From: WJKQ01 sp043810515
Lineage (GTDB): Bacteria; Patescibacteriota; Gracilibacteria; UBA1369; LOWO2-01-FULL-3
Assembly (NCBI GenBank): GCA_043810515.1
Contig: JBDRNZ010000027.1
Span: 3,845 to 67,844, forward strand
DNA length: 64,000 nt
Direction: 5' to 3'
The notes under the pieces are model-generated. The model searched no databases and had not been told where the DNA came from. It saw nothing but the letters and a program-made list of their open reading frames with translations. The stretch's first letter is position 1; each line of letters begins with the position of its first letter. The translations under genes were made by a program, and so were the position numbers. Positions 41,764-51,788 of the stretch are shown here, piece after piece.

Positions 41764-43530
41764 CTACTGATCACGCTCAATAACTTTTATATGAAGCTCC
41801 TCAATCTGTTTGTCTGGCATTTTTGAAGGAGCGCCAAGCATAAGATCTTTTGCTTTTTGATCTTTAGGAAAAGCAATAACCTCGCGGATATTAGGCTCTC
41901 CTGCGAAAATCATTACGAGTCGATCCAGCCCCCAGGCTATTCCGCCATGAGGGGGAGCACCGTATTTAAAAGCAGTGAGCATGTGACCAAATCTCCTTTC
42001 CGCGTCCTCATCAGAAACTTTCAAAATATCAAAAACCTTTTTCTGCACTTTCTCGTCATGAATACGTATAGAGCCGCCGCCGACCTCCACACCATTCAAA
42101 ACGACATCATAAGCCTTCGCGAGCGCCGTTTCAGGACTGCTACCGAGCTGTTCCGGATCCACAGGTGCCGTAAAAGGATGATGCACCGCGTCAAGCCGGC
42201 CTTCCTCCTCATTATATTCAAACATCGGAAACTCGGTAATCCAGCAGAAGGAAAAAAGATTTTCATCTATCATGTCGAGTTTTTTTGCAACGGCGATTCT
42301 CACACGACCAAGCGATTCACAGGCGATTTTAAATTTGTCGGCTGAAAAGAAAACAATGTCTCCGTCTTTAGCCTGACACCTTTCAACAATCTCATCCAGT
42401 TCCTCTTTTTTGAAAAATTTCACGATGGGGGATTTAAGCTCGCCATTTTCAAGAACAATATAGCTCAAGCCTTTCGCGCCATAAATCTTTGCGATTTCCG
42501 TAAATTCATCAATCTCCTTTCTTGTGAATTTCCCGCCGCCCACGACACGTAGAGCTTTTACAATTCCGCCGTCCGAAACCGCGTTTTTGAAAATAGAAAA
42601 ATCACACTCGCTCGCAATATCCGTAATGTCACTCAGAGGCAGGTCGTAGCGCAGATCCGGACTGTCGACTCCATAAAGATTCAAGGCCTCATGATATGTT
42701 AGAACCGGAAAAGGTTTCTTTTGAATTTTTTTGTCTTTCGCGAATTTTTCACAAAGCTCTATAAGCAGACCTTCGTTGATTTTCATGATATCTTTTTCTT
42801 CAACAAAAGATAATTCCATATCAAGCTGTGTAAATTCAGGCTGTCTATCACCCCGCTGATCCTCATCGCGAAAACATCTCGCAATTTGAAAATACTTATC
42901 AAAACCTGCAATCATGAGAAGCTGCTTAAGCTGCTGCGGAGACTGCGGCAATACGTAAAAATTCCCCGGATAAAGCCTTGAAGGTACAAGATACTCGCGA
43001 CTTCCCTCGGGAGTCCCCTTGATAAGAATCGGCGTTTCGATTTCAAGAAAATCTTCCCCGTTCATAAAATCGCGGATATGTTTTATGACATTATGCCTTA
43101 GCACGATGTTGTTTTTGAGATGCTCTCTCCTTAAATCCAGATAGCGGTAGGTAAGCCTGTATTCCTCACCGACTTCTTTTTCCTGATCAATTTCGAATGG
43201 GGGAGTAAGAGACGGATTCAATATTTCAGCTTCAGACACCAAAACCTCAATCTCGCCTGTAGTAAGATCCTTATTGGCGTTATTGCCCGGACGCAGCCGC
43301 ACTTTCCCCTTTATTTTTATAACAAATTCGCTGCGCACGCTTTCCATAATGTCATGAGCGTCTTTCTGATTTATCGGATCCGAAACAATCTGAGTAAGTC
43401 CGTAACGGTCTCGCAGATCTATAAAAATAACACCGCCATGATCGCGTCGTCGATGTACCCAGCCGGACAGCACAACCTCCTCTCCGTCATTCTTTCCGCC
43501 AAGTTCATTGCAGGTATGGGTTCTGTACAT
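41764..43530 (-). CDS. aspS: Aspartyl-tRNA synthetase
   Basis: 588 residues, bacterial type. N-terminal OB-fold (VVLSGWVHRRRDHGGVIFID), class II motif 2 with FRDEDQRGDRQPEFTQLD, a GAD insertion domain around residues 300-410, and motif 3 GAPPHGGIAWGLDRLVMIFA. Charges tRNA-Asp (possibly also tRNA-Asn). Located 42 bases after dnaE on the same strand. Confidence 0.96.
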   Translation of the reverse strand: MYRTHTCNELGGKNDGEEVVLSGWVHRRRDHGGVIFIDLRDRYGLTQIVSDPINQKDAHDIMESVRSEFVIKIKGKVRLRPGNNANKDLTTGEIEVLVSEAEILNPSLTPPFEIDQEKEVGEEYRLTYRYLDLRREHLKNNIVLRHNVIKHIRDFMNGEDFLEIETPILIKGTPEGSREYLVPSRLYPGNFYVLPQSPQQLKQLLMIAGFDKYFQIARCFRDEDQRGDRQPEFTQLDMELSFVEEKDIMKINEGLLIELCEKFAKDKKIQKKPFPVLTYHEALNLYGVDSPDLRYDLPLSDITDIASECDFSIFKNAVSDGGIVKALRVVGGGKFTRKEIDEFTEIAKIYGAKGLSYIVLENGELKSPIVKFFKKEELDEIVERCQAKDGDIVFFSADKFKIACESLGRVRIAVAKKLDMIDENLFSFCWITEFPMFEYNEEEGRLDAVHHPFTAPVDPEQLGSSPETALAKAYDVVLNGVEVGGGSIRIHDEKVQKKVFDILKVSDEDAERRFGHMLTAFKYGAPPHGGIAWGLDRLVMIFAGEPNIREVIAFPKDQKAKDLMLGAPSKMPDKQIEELHIKVIERDQ

Positions 43531-43573
43531 AAATTTATAATTTTAGAGTTTACAGATGGATATTAGTAGAGAA

Positions 43574-46500
43574 TCAGTCCTTTTTCAACACATGTCCCAT
43601 TAGTGAATGGAGTTCCTCTTTAAGTTTATCGGTAAGATTGACGCCAAAAGGCAGTTTTATTTTCTTCTCGGCAAAAGGTAGAAAGATCTCAACCGGAGTC
43701 CTGCCCTTGTTTTTGCTTAATAATAATTTTACAGATTCCATTAATGCGGCATTTGCGTCTTTTGGAATTTTTATAAGAAAAGTTTTTGAATCGGATTTCT
43801 GCAAATCCGAATCCCCAAGATCAAAATCCTCAATATTGGCTTTTGCCGACTCATCCAAAAGTTCCTTTTCCGCGAGAATATCATTCAGATCCTGTACCAC
43901 GAGAGTGTCTTTTTCGCCGGGATTGTACAATTTTAAGCTTTTTGCATTCTCAATTATGGTTTCGATCGACAAAACCTTTACCGAGTCTACTATAAGCTGA
44001 TATTGGCCACGCCTAAAATCAAGTTTTCCGTCAATACAGACAAGATTGTCTTCGGCCAGAGAATTGCCGTACTGGTTAAAAATTTTAGGAAATATTACAG
44101 CGTTCATGCGCGCAGTCGGATCCTCAACGACAAAAGTGACCATATATGCACCGGATTTCGTTAAAATCTTCTTCAGACTCGAAATAATCCCACAGATTTT
44201 AAGCCTTTTTCCCGTGTGATTGACTGTCAATTCGCCGATAAGATGCGCCTTTTTTTTGAAATATTTTTTTAGTCCCTGAAGAGGATGTCCGGAAACATAC
44301 ATTCCCAAAAATTCCTTTTCCATCTTAAGCTTTTGCATCTCGGTTGCTTTTGGAGTATCTCGCAGAATAAGCGAGTCATTTTCAATATCCGATTCATCCA
44401 TCATTCCAAAAATAGTAGCCTGACCGTCCATGGAAACCGCCTGTGAAAGTTTCGCAAATTTTATTATTTCATCGTAATTTTCGGAAATTGCGTTTCTGTC
44501 TCCAAATTCATCAAGTGCGCCACCTAAGGCCAAAGCCTGAATGATTTTTTTATTTAACAGCCTGACCGGAACAAGATGAGAAAACTCTTCGAGTGATTTA
44601 AATCTTCCATGTTTAGAGCGTATATCAACAATTTCTTTAACAGGGCCTTCTCCAATCCCCTTTATGGCAAGAAGCCCAAAACGGACCTTATTGTCGTCAA
44701 CAACCGTAAAATTCTCCGAAGATTCATTGATGGATGGCGGAAGAACATTAATCCCCATCTCACTACACTCCTTCATCTCGAGAACCAGACGGTCTGTGTT
44801 ATTGGCATCGCTTCGGAGCAGAGCCGTCATAAACTCAACAGGATAATGAGTTTTTAGATAAGCGGTCTGATAGGCGATAAGTCCATAGCAGACGGCATGT
44901 GCTTTGTTGAAACCATACCCCGCAAAAGGTTCAATAACTTTTTCAAAAACTTCATTGGCAAAAGTTTCATCGTGCCCGTTTTCTACGGCCCCTTTTATAA
45001 ATTTTTCCCGCTGCTCGGAAAGAAGCGAGCCTATTTTTTTACCCACGGCTTTTCTGAGCATATCGGCCTCGCCAAGACTAAAACCCGCAAAATCTCTCGC
45101 AATCTGCAAAATCTGTTCCTGATAAACCGCAACGCCGTAAGTGGATTCCAGTATCGGCTTGAATGATTTGTGAAGATATTTGATTTTCTCGGGATGATGT
45201 TTTCCCTGGATATAATTTGGAATCCATTCCATCGGACCCGGCCGGTACAAGGCGCTCATCGCAACTATATCTTCAAACCTGGTTGGCTTAAGATCTTTTA
45301 GATAACGTCTCATTCCGCCGGACTCCAGCTGAAAAACACCGGTTGTATCAGCCTTTTTTAGAAGCTCAAAGGTGGATTCATCATCAAGAGGAATACTGCT
45401 TATATCAACGGTAACGTCCTTCATCTCATGCAGAATTCCACAGGTTTCCTCTATAACGGTCAGATTTTTAAGTCCCAAAAAATCCATTTTCAAAAGTCCC
45501 AAATCCTCAAGCGGTTTCGCGGAATACTGTGTGACTATCTCACCGCGTCCGCCGGCACCGTACTGGAGAGCCGTATATTCCGTAAGATCTTTTTCAGAAA
45601 TCACAACTGCACATGCGTGGGTCCCTGCATGCCTAACCGTTCCTTCAAGCCTCATTGCATAATCCAGCAAAGCTTTCGCCCGCGGATCATTTTGGTAAGA
45701 GTGGCGCAGATCAGGATCGTCAACAATTGAAACTTTTAGAGGGACGTGTTTTCCCAAAACAGGGGGCGGAACAGTCTTCGCAAGAGCGTCAACTTCCTGA
45801 TAAGGATATCCGAGTGCTCTGCCGACATCCCGGACCACCGCTCTCGGAGCCATCGTTCCGAAAGTTATAATTTGCGCAACATTGCCCTGTCCGTATTTTT
45901 CAATGACATATGCCAAAATTTCATCACGGCGTTTATCTGCAAAATCAATATCGATATCAGGCATGCTTACACGTTCCGGATTTAAAAAACGTTCAAAGAA
46001 AAGGCCGTGCTCAATCGGATCAAGATCAGTGATATTCAAAGACCATGCGAGAATAGATCCGGCCGCGGACCCGCGGCCGGGTCCTACAACAATATCTTTT
46101 TCTTTTGCATATCTGACAACGTCATAGACAATCAAAAAATAAGTATCAAACCCCATTTTGTTCACCGTTTTAAGCTCATACTCAAGCCTTTCATTATATT
46201 CAGTCGGAATTTTTTTGCCTTCAAACCTCGTTTTCAATCCCTCTTCACACAATTGCCGGAGATAAACGTCCGGTTTTTCGTTTTGTGGAGTTTTAAAAGA
46301 GGGGATCAGGTTGTTTCCAAATTCAAAATCGACGTTGCACATTTCCGCGACTTTTAAAGTGTTTTCAATCGCGCCCGGAAAATTCTTAAAAGCAGCCTTA
46401 ATGTCTTCAGAATCCCTGATTGAAAAATCCCCGACATACCTCATTCTGTCCTCCATACCGACAGTTGATTGCGTCTGAATGCATAAAAGTATGTCATGTA

Positions 46501-47149
46501 CTTCACTATCCTCCGGTCTCGGATAATGAGTGTCATTCGTGGCAACAATATCAATGCCGTATTCTTTTGACAGTTCAAGTATGCGGTTATTTACGATTTC
46601 CTGATTTTCAAGGAGAGGATGATCCTGAATTTCAAAAAAATAATTTTCTTTTCCGAAAATATCGATATGCTGCTTTATCGTCTTGTGAATTTCTTCCTCG
46701 TTGCCGGAAAGAATCATTCGTGGCAGATGTCCGACAATACAACCGCTCAAAGCTATAAGCCCTTTACTGTGAGCCCTTAAAAGACCGTAATCAACCCGTG
46801 CTTTATAATAAAATCCCTCAAGATTCGCCTGCGTAACAAGTTTTAAAAGATTGTAGTAGCCTTCGTTGTTTTTTGCCAGAACTGTCAGATGGTAAGGCTT
46901 TACGTCGATTTTTGCCTCTTTATCGAAACGCGTGCGCGGCGCTACATACATTTCGCAGCCCAAAATCGGTTTTATTCCCTCTTTTTTGCCTTCCTTGTAA
47001 AATTCAATAAGACCGTAAGTAACGCCATGGTCGGTCAGCGCGACGGCCGGATAACCAAGTTCTTTTGCTCGCAAAATGATATCCCTTGGACTTCCAAAAC
47101 CGTCAAGAAGACTGTAATGGGAGTGAGTGTGTAAATTTACAAAAGACAT
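43574..47149 (-). CDS. dnaE: DNA polymerase III alpha subunit
   Basis: 1191 residues. The PHP domain begins VNLHTHSHYSLLDGFGSPRD. The polymerase core has VGPGRGSAAGSILAW and VSMPDIDIDFADKRRDEIL with the catalytic Asp triad, plus RHAGTHACAVVIS. Helix-hairpin-helix and OB domains are near the C-terminus (LKICGIISSLKKILTKSGAYMVTF). This is the main replicative polymerase, DnaE1 type. It directly follows a HIT-family gene. Confidence 0.96.
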   Translation of the reverse strand: MSFVNLHTHSHYSLLDGFGSPRDIILRAKELGYPAVALTDHGVTYGLIEFYKEGKKEGIKPILGCEMYVAPRTRFDKEAKIDVKPYHLTVLAKNNEGYYNLLKLVTQANLEGFYYKARVDYGLLRAHSKGLIALSGCIVGHLPRMILSGNEEEIHKTIKQHIDIFGKENYFFEIQDHPLLENQEIVNNRILELSKEYGIDIVATNDTHYPRPEDSEVHDILLCIQTQSTVGMEDRMRYVGDFSIRDSEDIKAAFKNFPGAIENTLKVAEMCNVDFEFGNNLIPSFKTPQNEKPDVYLRQLCEEGLKTRFEGKKIPTEYNERLEYELKTVNKMGFDTYFLIVYDVVRYAKEKDIVVGPGRGSAAGSILAWSLNITDLDPIEHGLFFERFLNPERVSMPDIDIDFADKRRDEILAYVIEKYGQGNVAQIITFGTMAPRAVVRDVGRALGYPYQEVDALAKTVPPPVLGKHVPLKVSIVDDPDLRHSYQNDPRAKALLDYAMRLEGTVRHAGTHACAVVISEKDLTEYTALQYGAGGRGEIVTQYSAKPLEDLGLLKMDFLGLKNLTVIEETCGILHEMKDVTVDISSIPLDDESTFELLKKADTTGVFQLESGGMRRYLKDLKPTRFEDIVAMSALYRPGPMEWIPNYIQGKHHPEKIKYLHKSFKPILESTYGVAVYQEQILQIARDFAGFSLGEADMLRKAVGKKIGSLLSEQREKFIKGAVENGHDETFANEVFEKVIEPFAGYGFNKAHAVCYGLIAYQTAYLKTHYPVEFMTALLRSDANNTDRLVLEMKECSEMGINVLPPSINESSENFTVVDDNKVRFGLLAIKGIGEGPVKEIVDIRSKHGRFKSLEEFSHLVPVRLLNKKIIQALALGGALDEFGDRNAISENYDEIIKFAKLSQAVSMDGQATIFGMMDESDIENDSLILRDTPKATEMQKLKMEKEFLGMYVSGHPLQGLKKYFKKKAHLIGELTVNHTGKRLKICGIISSLKKILTKSGAYMVTFVVEDPTARMNAVIFPKIFNQYGNSLAEDNLVCIDGKLDFRRGQYQLIVDSVKVLSIETIIENAKSLKLYNPGEKDTLVVQDLNDILAEKELLDESAKANIEDFDLGDSDLQKSDSKTFLIKIPKDANAALMESVKLLLSKNKGRTPVEIFLPFAEKKIKLPFGVNLTDKLKEELHSLMGHVLKKD

Positions 47150-47151
47150 GT

Positions 47152-47472
47152 TTAGCCAAATTTAGACATTAGATGCAGATGCAGGTGGAACACTTCCTGG
47201 CCCCCGTCTTTGCCGACATTAATTTGCAGTTTGTATCCGCCAAGGCCAAGCTTCTCGGCAATATTCTTGGCGCACAGTACGAGATGGCCTACGATTTTCT
47301 CGTCGCCTTCATCCATTTCGGCGATTGAAGGGATATGTTTAAGCGGGACAATTAAAAGATGTGTTTGTGCTTTTGGATGCAGATCGCGAAAAATCACGCA
47401 CTTGTCGTCTTCGTACAAAAATTCGGCTGGGATTTCCCTGCCCGTGATTTTGCAAAAAATACAGTCTGTCAT
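47152..47472 (-). CDS. HIT-family nucleotide hydrolase
   Basis: 106 residues: CIFCKITGREIPAEFLYED at the start and VFHLHLHLMSKFG (HxHxH histidine triad) at the end, as in HinT-like proteins that hydrolyse AMP-linked phosphoramidates. It is upstream of dnaE, with stop and start 2 bases apart. Confidence 0.94.
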   Translation of the reverse strand: MTDCIFCKITGREIPAEFLYEDDKCVIFRDLHPKAQTHLLIVPLKHIPSIAEMDEGDEKIVGHLVLCAKNIAEKLGLGGYKLQINVGKDGGQEVFHLHLHLMSKFG

Positions 47473-47543
47473 AAGTTTTCATTAAAACTGCCCCCATTGT
47501 AAATTATCTGCCCCAGATATCAACCCTATAAATAAACTAGTCC

Positions 47544-48608
47544 TTATTTCTTATTTTTTCTCTTTGTGTCGAATTTATAAACGGCACGTCCTACTCTGAC
47601 AAACTGCGGATTTTTTTGAAGATTCAGAGAGATTGTGCCTTTCTTAACCTGTCTTTGCTTGAGCACGCCCTCGATAATTTCCTGCTTCGTCATTGGACTT
47701 TTTTTCTTCAAAAGTCCCTCAATCACATCAGCAACAGTTCCTTTGCTAAATCCGAATTCTTTCAAGGTGTAAAGACCACGGCCAACAAGAACAAACTGAT
47801 CATATCGGATCAATTCATTATGCACAGCCTGGGTGGTGACAACTTTTTTGTCGAATCCGGAAGCTGAAATCTTATTTGCAATTTCAATAAAATGCAGAGG
47901 ACTTTTTTCGCGCTTCAAAACAATGTAAGCCTTGTCGCGAATACTGCGCGGATTTATATGTCTCCAGCTCATCAGACCAAAACCTTCACTGACCCTTTTT
48001 AACCTCTTATCCACTTCCAGAGAAGATATAATCATTGGATCGCTGTATTGTTCGATTTTTTCGGCAAGAAGCTGTCTTATAGAAATCACAAGCTTCTGAT
48101 CGGAAATTACATCGCCTTTCTTTTTCAAAGTTTTTATTCCGGCATCAATAATAGACGAAACGATATCAAGACCGATTTCCTTAAATCTCCAGAACGTATT
48201 GTAAACATTGGTTTTTTCGGCATGTTTTATATTCTGGTTTATATTGAGAGCCAGTTTTATAATATTTGGATCAACCTCGTCCTTTGACTTTATAAGGTTC
48301 AATATCTCACTTATTAATTTCATCTGCACCAAAACCCCACCATGATCAGTAATGACTTTGTCGGCAATATCGTTCACAGCGTTAAGTTTCGTGGTCTGAA
48401 CAGTCCTTTTTAACTTCCCAAGCGCAATTTTCTCAATCTGACGGATTCTTTCACGCGTAACCGAGAACTGCTGTCCGATATGTTCAAGTGTACGTCGTGG
48501 CTTATTATCAAGGCTGAACCTCTTTACGATAACGTCCTTTTCTTTGTTAGTAAGGACTAAAAACATCTCATTTATAATATCCGACAAGTTTATTTTCGTT
48601 GTAGACAT
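47544..48608 (-). CDS. Sigma-70 region 4 / HARE-HTH protein, paralogue 1
   Basis: 354 residues. Residues ~10-75 are a sigma region 4-like HTH: LTNKEKDVIVKRFSL, then RRTLEHIGQQFSVTRERIRQIEKIAL. No region 2 or 3 is present. The middle ~130 residues are helical. Residues ~225-295 match the HARE-HTH fold known from RNA polymerase delta subunits (SPLHFIEIANKISASGFDKK, VHNELIRYDQFVLVGRGLYTL). A further winged segment follows (GTVADVIEGLLKKKSPMTKQ, FVRVGRAVYKF). It could bind -35-like DNA and modulate RNA polymerase; role unproven. Homologous to 55400-56479. Confidence 0.85.
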   Translation of the reverse strand: MSTTKINLSDIINEMFLVLTNKEKDVIVKRFSLDNKPRRTLEHIGQQFSVTRERIRQIEKIALGKLKRTVQTTKLNAVNDIADKVITDHGGVLVQMKLISEILNLIKSKDEVDPNIIKLALNINQNIKHAEKTNVYNTFWRFKEIGLDIVSSIIDAGIKTLKKKGDVISDQKLVISIRQLLAEKIEQYSDPMIISSLEVDKRLKRVSEGFGLMSWRHINPRSIRDKAYIVLKREKSPLHFIEIANKISASGFDKKVVTTQAVHNELIRYDQFVLVGRGLYTLKEFGFSKGTVADVIEGLLKKKSPMTKQEIIEGVLKQRQVKKGTISLNLQKNPQFVRVGRAVYKFDTKRKNKK

Positions 48609-48786
48609 GACCTGATTTTAATGAATTTTAATTAGAAAACCCCCTTTCAATAACACAGAATATTGATTTGCAGATGATTTGTCAAGCAAGAAATTTGATA
48701 TATTAGCAACTATATTTTATAAACGCAAAACTCGAAAAAGATCTTAGGCTACACTGTTTCGATAAATGTGTCAAAATATTTTTTTC

Positions 48787-48815
48787 TTTGCATTTAATAG
48801 CCGCGCAAGTACAAT
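48787..48815 (+). promoter_or_regulatory. tRNA-Leu promoter
   Basis: TTTGCA (48787-48792), 17 bases, TACAAT (48810-48815), ending 18 bases before the mature tRNA 5' end. Confidence 0.65.
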
Positions 48816-48833
48816 ACAACAAGCGAAAAAAAT

Positions 48834-48918
48834 GGGTGAGTGGTGAAACTGGCAGACACGCCAGCCTTAGGAGCTGGTGCCGCAAGGCGTGAGGGTTCAA
48901 ATCCCTCCTCACCCACCA
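48834..48918 (+). tRNA. tRNA-Leu (anticodon UAG), with encoded CCA
   Basis: The acceptor GGGTGAG pairs with CTCACCC. The anticodon stem CCAGC/GCTGG encloses CTTAGGA (anticodon UAG). A long variable arm (TGCCGCAAGGCG) as in class II tRNAs, and T arm GAGGG/CCCTC with TTCAAAT. Encoded ACCA ends it. Confidence 0.95.
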
Positions 48919-48942
48919 AAAAACGCACCAAACCGTAACGTG

Positions 48943-49212
48943 ATGTACATGATGGAAGAAAATCAAAATCCACCCGCCCCCACTCCCGATTTTAATGAAA
49001 AAAAATCTTCATCTATGTCAATACTGATAGGGTTAATCGTCGCATTATTGATCGGAGGCGGAGTTTATTACGCTCTCATGTTCTCCCAGAAAGACGAACA
49101 AACCGATAGCGGAAATCCTCAATCCGTGAATGAAAACGAATCTCAGCCTGATATACAGGCGCCGCCTTTTGATGAAATAGATACTCAGTCGGAATCCTAC
49201 GAAGCCATATAG
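48943..49212 (+). CDS. Small single-pass membrane protein
   Basis: About 89 residues from ATG 48943 (ATGs at 48949 and 48952 are alternatives); the frame reading back into tRNA-Leu is not credible. Pro-rich cytoplasmic-like N-terminus, one membrane helix (ILIGLIVALLIGGGVYYALM), then an acidic, Gln/Ser-rich tail. No family recognised. The start lies 24 bases after the tRNA. Confidence 0.65.
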   Translation: MYMMEENQNPPAPTPDFNEKKSSSMSILIGLIVALLIGGGVYYALMFSQKDEQTDSGNPQSVNENESQPDIQAPPFDEIDTQSESYEAI

Positions 49213-49219
49213 AAAGTCT

Positions 49220-50188
49220 TCAAATCATTTCCATACTCATATCAAGGAAATTTGATTTTCCCGTAAGACAGCCCATGGAAATAATATCAACTCCTGTTTT
49301 GGCGTATTCAACGACGTTTTTCTCAGTTATGCCACCCGAAGCCTCAAATAAAAGCCTTTCGTAAAGATTTTTCTTTTTCAGTTCCTCTATAGTGGCAATA
49401 ATATCGCCGGAATTCATATTATCCATTAAAACCGCACAAACGCATTTTACAGCTCCGCGACTAATAAATTTTACCATTTCCGCGCACAGTTCAAGACATT
49501 CCTTTTTATTATCCACCTCTATTTCAACAAAACGGCAGTTCGGATCGCTTTTTGCTATGCTGTCCATAACCTTCTCGAAATCACGCCCAAAAACATCAAG
49601 ATGATTATCTTTAACCAAAATCGCATCTCCAAGATTTAAACGATGCGTCCCACCGCCGCCCAGCGAAACAGCTTTCTTATCGAGAAGCCCCCAGAGCGTT
49701 TTTCGCGTCGGGGTTATGAGAACATCATATTCCTTCACCGTATCCACGGTTATTCCTGTAAAAGTCGCGACTCCGCTCATTCTCATAAGAAGATTCAAAG
49801 CAACACGTTCCACAGCCAAAAGATCATGTATATCTCCGGAAATCCCCGCAATTTCGTCGCCCGCTTCAAAAGCGTCCCCGTCTTTAAATTTAAAATTAAC
49901 CTCAAATTTTCCGCGAATCACAGGTCGGAATGACGGATCGGATTCAACAAGAAAATACATTATTTCTTCCCGGCCGGCCAAGACACCACTTTCCCGCGCG
50001 ACAATTTTTGCTTTCACGGATTTGTTTTTATGAAACAGGGAGTTTGTGGTTATGTCGCCCTTTGTGCCGAGATCTTTTTCAAGTTCCAGAAAAGTATAAC
50101 GAAAAACCCATTGTTTATAATTACTGCTGTCAATCGTCAGAAACCCCCCTGCGTTGTGTGTAAATTCTTTTAATGCTTGTCGGTCCAT
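49220..50188 (-). CDS. nadC: Nicotinate-nucleotide pyrophosphorylase (quinolinate phosphoribosyltransferase)
   Basis: 322 residues. GTKGDITTNSLF, LLAVERVALNLLMRMSGVATFT, TPTRKTLWGLLDKKAVSLGGGG with HRLNLGDAILVKDNHL, and the C-terminal FEASGGITEKNVVEYAKTGVDIIS define the family. It makes nicotinate mononucleotide from quinolinate and PRPP. The N-terminal ~25 residues are longer than usual. Adjacent to nadA (15-base gap); no nadB is in the window. Confidence 0.94.
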   Translation of the reverse strand: MDRQALKEFTHNAGGFLTIDSSNYKQWVFRYTFLELEKDLGTKGDITTNSLFHKNKSVKAKIVARESGVLAGREEIMYFLVESDPSFRPVIRGKFEVNFKFKDGDAFEAGDEIAGISGDIHDLLAVERVALNLLMRMSGVATFTGITVDTVKEYDVLITPTRKTLWGLLDKKAVSLGGGGTHRLNLGDAILVKDNHLDVFGRDFEKVMDSIAKSDPNCRFVEIEVDNKKECLELCAEMVKFISRGAVKCVCAVLMDNMNSGDIIATIEELKKKNLYERLLFEASGGITEKNVVEYAKTGVDIISMGCLTGKSNFLDMSMEMI

Positions 50189-50203
50189 ATTTGGGAAATT
50201 AAC

Positions 50204-51124
50204 TTAAGAAACCAATAACATTCTGTCAATAGCTCTCCTGGCCATTTTAGACGTTTTCGGATCAACTTTTATTACAGTTTTTTCCTCACGAAGAGAACTC
50301 AAAACAGCTTCAAGCGTAATTTTTTTCATATCAAAACACATATTGCAAACTCCATAAAACTTTTTTTCTTTAACTTCCCTGTGAAGTCTCTCAGTCATTC
50401 CGCATTCCGTCAAAACAAAAAACTCATCAGCGCTTTCGTTTTTAGCATAATCAATCATACCGCTTGTACCGGAAACATGATCCGCAAGTTTTAGAACATC
50501 GGGATTTGACTCGGGATGGGCAATAATTTTCGCGCGCGGAAAATCACGCCTGACTTCTTCAAGATATTCTTTATTTACAAAATGATGAACCGGACAGTAG
50601 CCTTTCCAGGCGATTATTTCTTTTTCAGGCACTTGCTGGGCAACATAAGCGGCCAGGTTTTTATCGGGAACGAAAATAATTTTTTTCTCTTTCAGCGATT
50701 TTACGACTTTAACCGCGTTTGACGAGGTACAACATACGTCGGACACGGCTTTTACATCGGCAGTGGAATTTACATAGCAGACGACTGCTGAGTCGGGATG
50801 GGATTTTTTGAATTTTTTGAGTTTTTCCGAATCGACCATGTCAGCCATAGCACAACCCGCATCAGAATAGGGGATTATAACTTTCTTATCCGGATTGAGA
50901 ATGGCGGCCGTTTCAGCCATAAAATTCACACCACAAAAAAGAATTATCTTTGCATTGGTTTTAGCCGCCTCCTGGCATAATTGAAGAGAATCTCCGATTG
51001 CATCAGCTACCTCATAAATCTCGGGTCTCTGGTAATTATGGACAAGAATCAAAGCTTTTTTTTCTGCCTTGAGTTTATTTATGTCACGGATAAGCCTTCT
51101 TTGCTCCGCGGTAAAGTTCGCCAT
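50204..51124 (-). CDS. nadA: Quinolinate synthase A
   Basis: 306 residues with LVHNYQRPEIYEVADAIGDS, LFCGVNFMAETAAIL, PYSDAGCAMADMV, VYCSTADVKAVSD-type strands and CNMCFDMKKITL. The three conserved Cys ligate a [4Fe-4S] cluster. It condenses iminoaspartate with dihydroxyacetone phosphate. One of the few starts in the main region with an SD-like AGAGG six bases before ATG. Confidence 0.95.
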   Translation of the reverse strand: MANFTAEQRRLIRDINKLKAEKKALILVHNYQRPEIYEVADAIGDSLQLCQEAAKTNAKIILFCGVNFMAETAAILNPDKKVIIPYSDAGCAMADMVDSEKLKKFKKSHPDSAVVCYVNSTADVKAVSDVCCTSSNAVKVVKSLKEKKIIFVPDKNLAAYVAQQVPEKEIIAWKGYCPVHHFVNKEYLEEVRRDFPRAKIIAHPESNPDVLKLADHVSGTSGMIDYAKNESADEFFVLTECGMTERLHREVKEKKFYGVCNMCFDMKKITLEAVLSSLREEKTVIKVDPKTSKMARRAIDRMLLVS

Positions 51125-51149
51125 AATAAACCTCTTTAAAAAACACGAT

Positions 51150-51665
51150 CTACATTACACCGTGCACAAATCTGAGCCAAAGCGTTTTTAATTTTTCTGC
51201 AGGAGCTTTGAAAAGCGACAGCAGTATTGTCTTAAGTTCGCGTATTTTTCTCATAAGATTGGACATTTCAAAATAACTCGAGTTGCCGGGAGATCTGACC
51301 ATTCGCATAGCTTTCTTATGAAGGTAGGTTATTTCTTTTTTAATCTCTTTAGCTATTACACTCCTCATAGCTCGCTCGCTTGTAGGAAGCTGTTTCAAAA
51401 GTTCTGCACGTATCTGTGCGGGATCCGTAATTGTGGAAGTTTTTGGAATTCCTCCGGCAGGAACAGTTTTCTTGGCTTCGGTAATAATTTCCGAAACACG
51501 ACCGCTAGTCTCCATCCCTTCATCAACGCCGATAACACCACTTAACGCCTCGTGACCGACACCGGCTTCCTGAATTTCTTTAAAATTATCTTTTTTACGC
51601 GGAGCTTCGGAACTACGAGTTCGTGAAACATTTTCGGAAGGCTTGTTAGATGAATCAAATGCCAT
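51150..51665 (-). CDS. Hypothetical protein
   Basis: 171 residues. The N-terminal half is polar and probably disordered (Ser/Lys/Glu-rich); the C-terminal ~90 residues are basic and helical (MRSVIAKEIKKEITYLHKKAM, MRKIRELKTILLSLFK). No signal peptide, no recognised domain. It lies upstream of nadA on the same strand with a 25-base gap and is divergent from valS. Confidence 0.7.
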   Translation of the reverse strand: MAFDSSNKPSENVSRTRSSEAPRKKDNFKEIQEAGVGHEALSGVIGVDEGMETSGRVSEIITEAKKTVPAGGIPKTSTITDPAQIRAELLKQLPTSERAMRSVIAKEIKKEITYLHKKAMRMVRSPGNSSYFEMSNLMRKIRELKTILLSLFKAPAEKLKTLWLRFVHGVM

Positions 51666-51759
51666 TTTTATTATTAATGTCGCACTCTAATTTTAAACTA
51701 CATTTGCACAGCTGTCAACCTCGTTACGTAAGCCAAAAACCAACGTTTTTAAAAATAAT

Positions 51760-51788
51760 TTGTAACCTGATTTATAGCTATGTAGAAT
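51760..51788 (+). promoter_or_regulatory. valS promoter
   Basis: TTGTAA (51760-51765), 17 bases, TAGAAT (51783-51788). The leader ends AACCGAAAAACAAATGG with no SD. AACCTG/CAGGTT half-sites (51764 and ~51792) could form a weak hairpin. Confidence 0.6.

Noticed and set aside
48877..48942. N-terminal extension of the small membrane protein into tRNA-Leu
   Set aside because: The frame lies inside the mature tRNA; the ATG at 48943 or just after is the sensible start.
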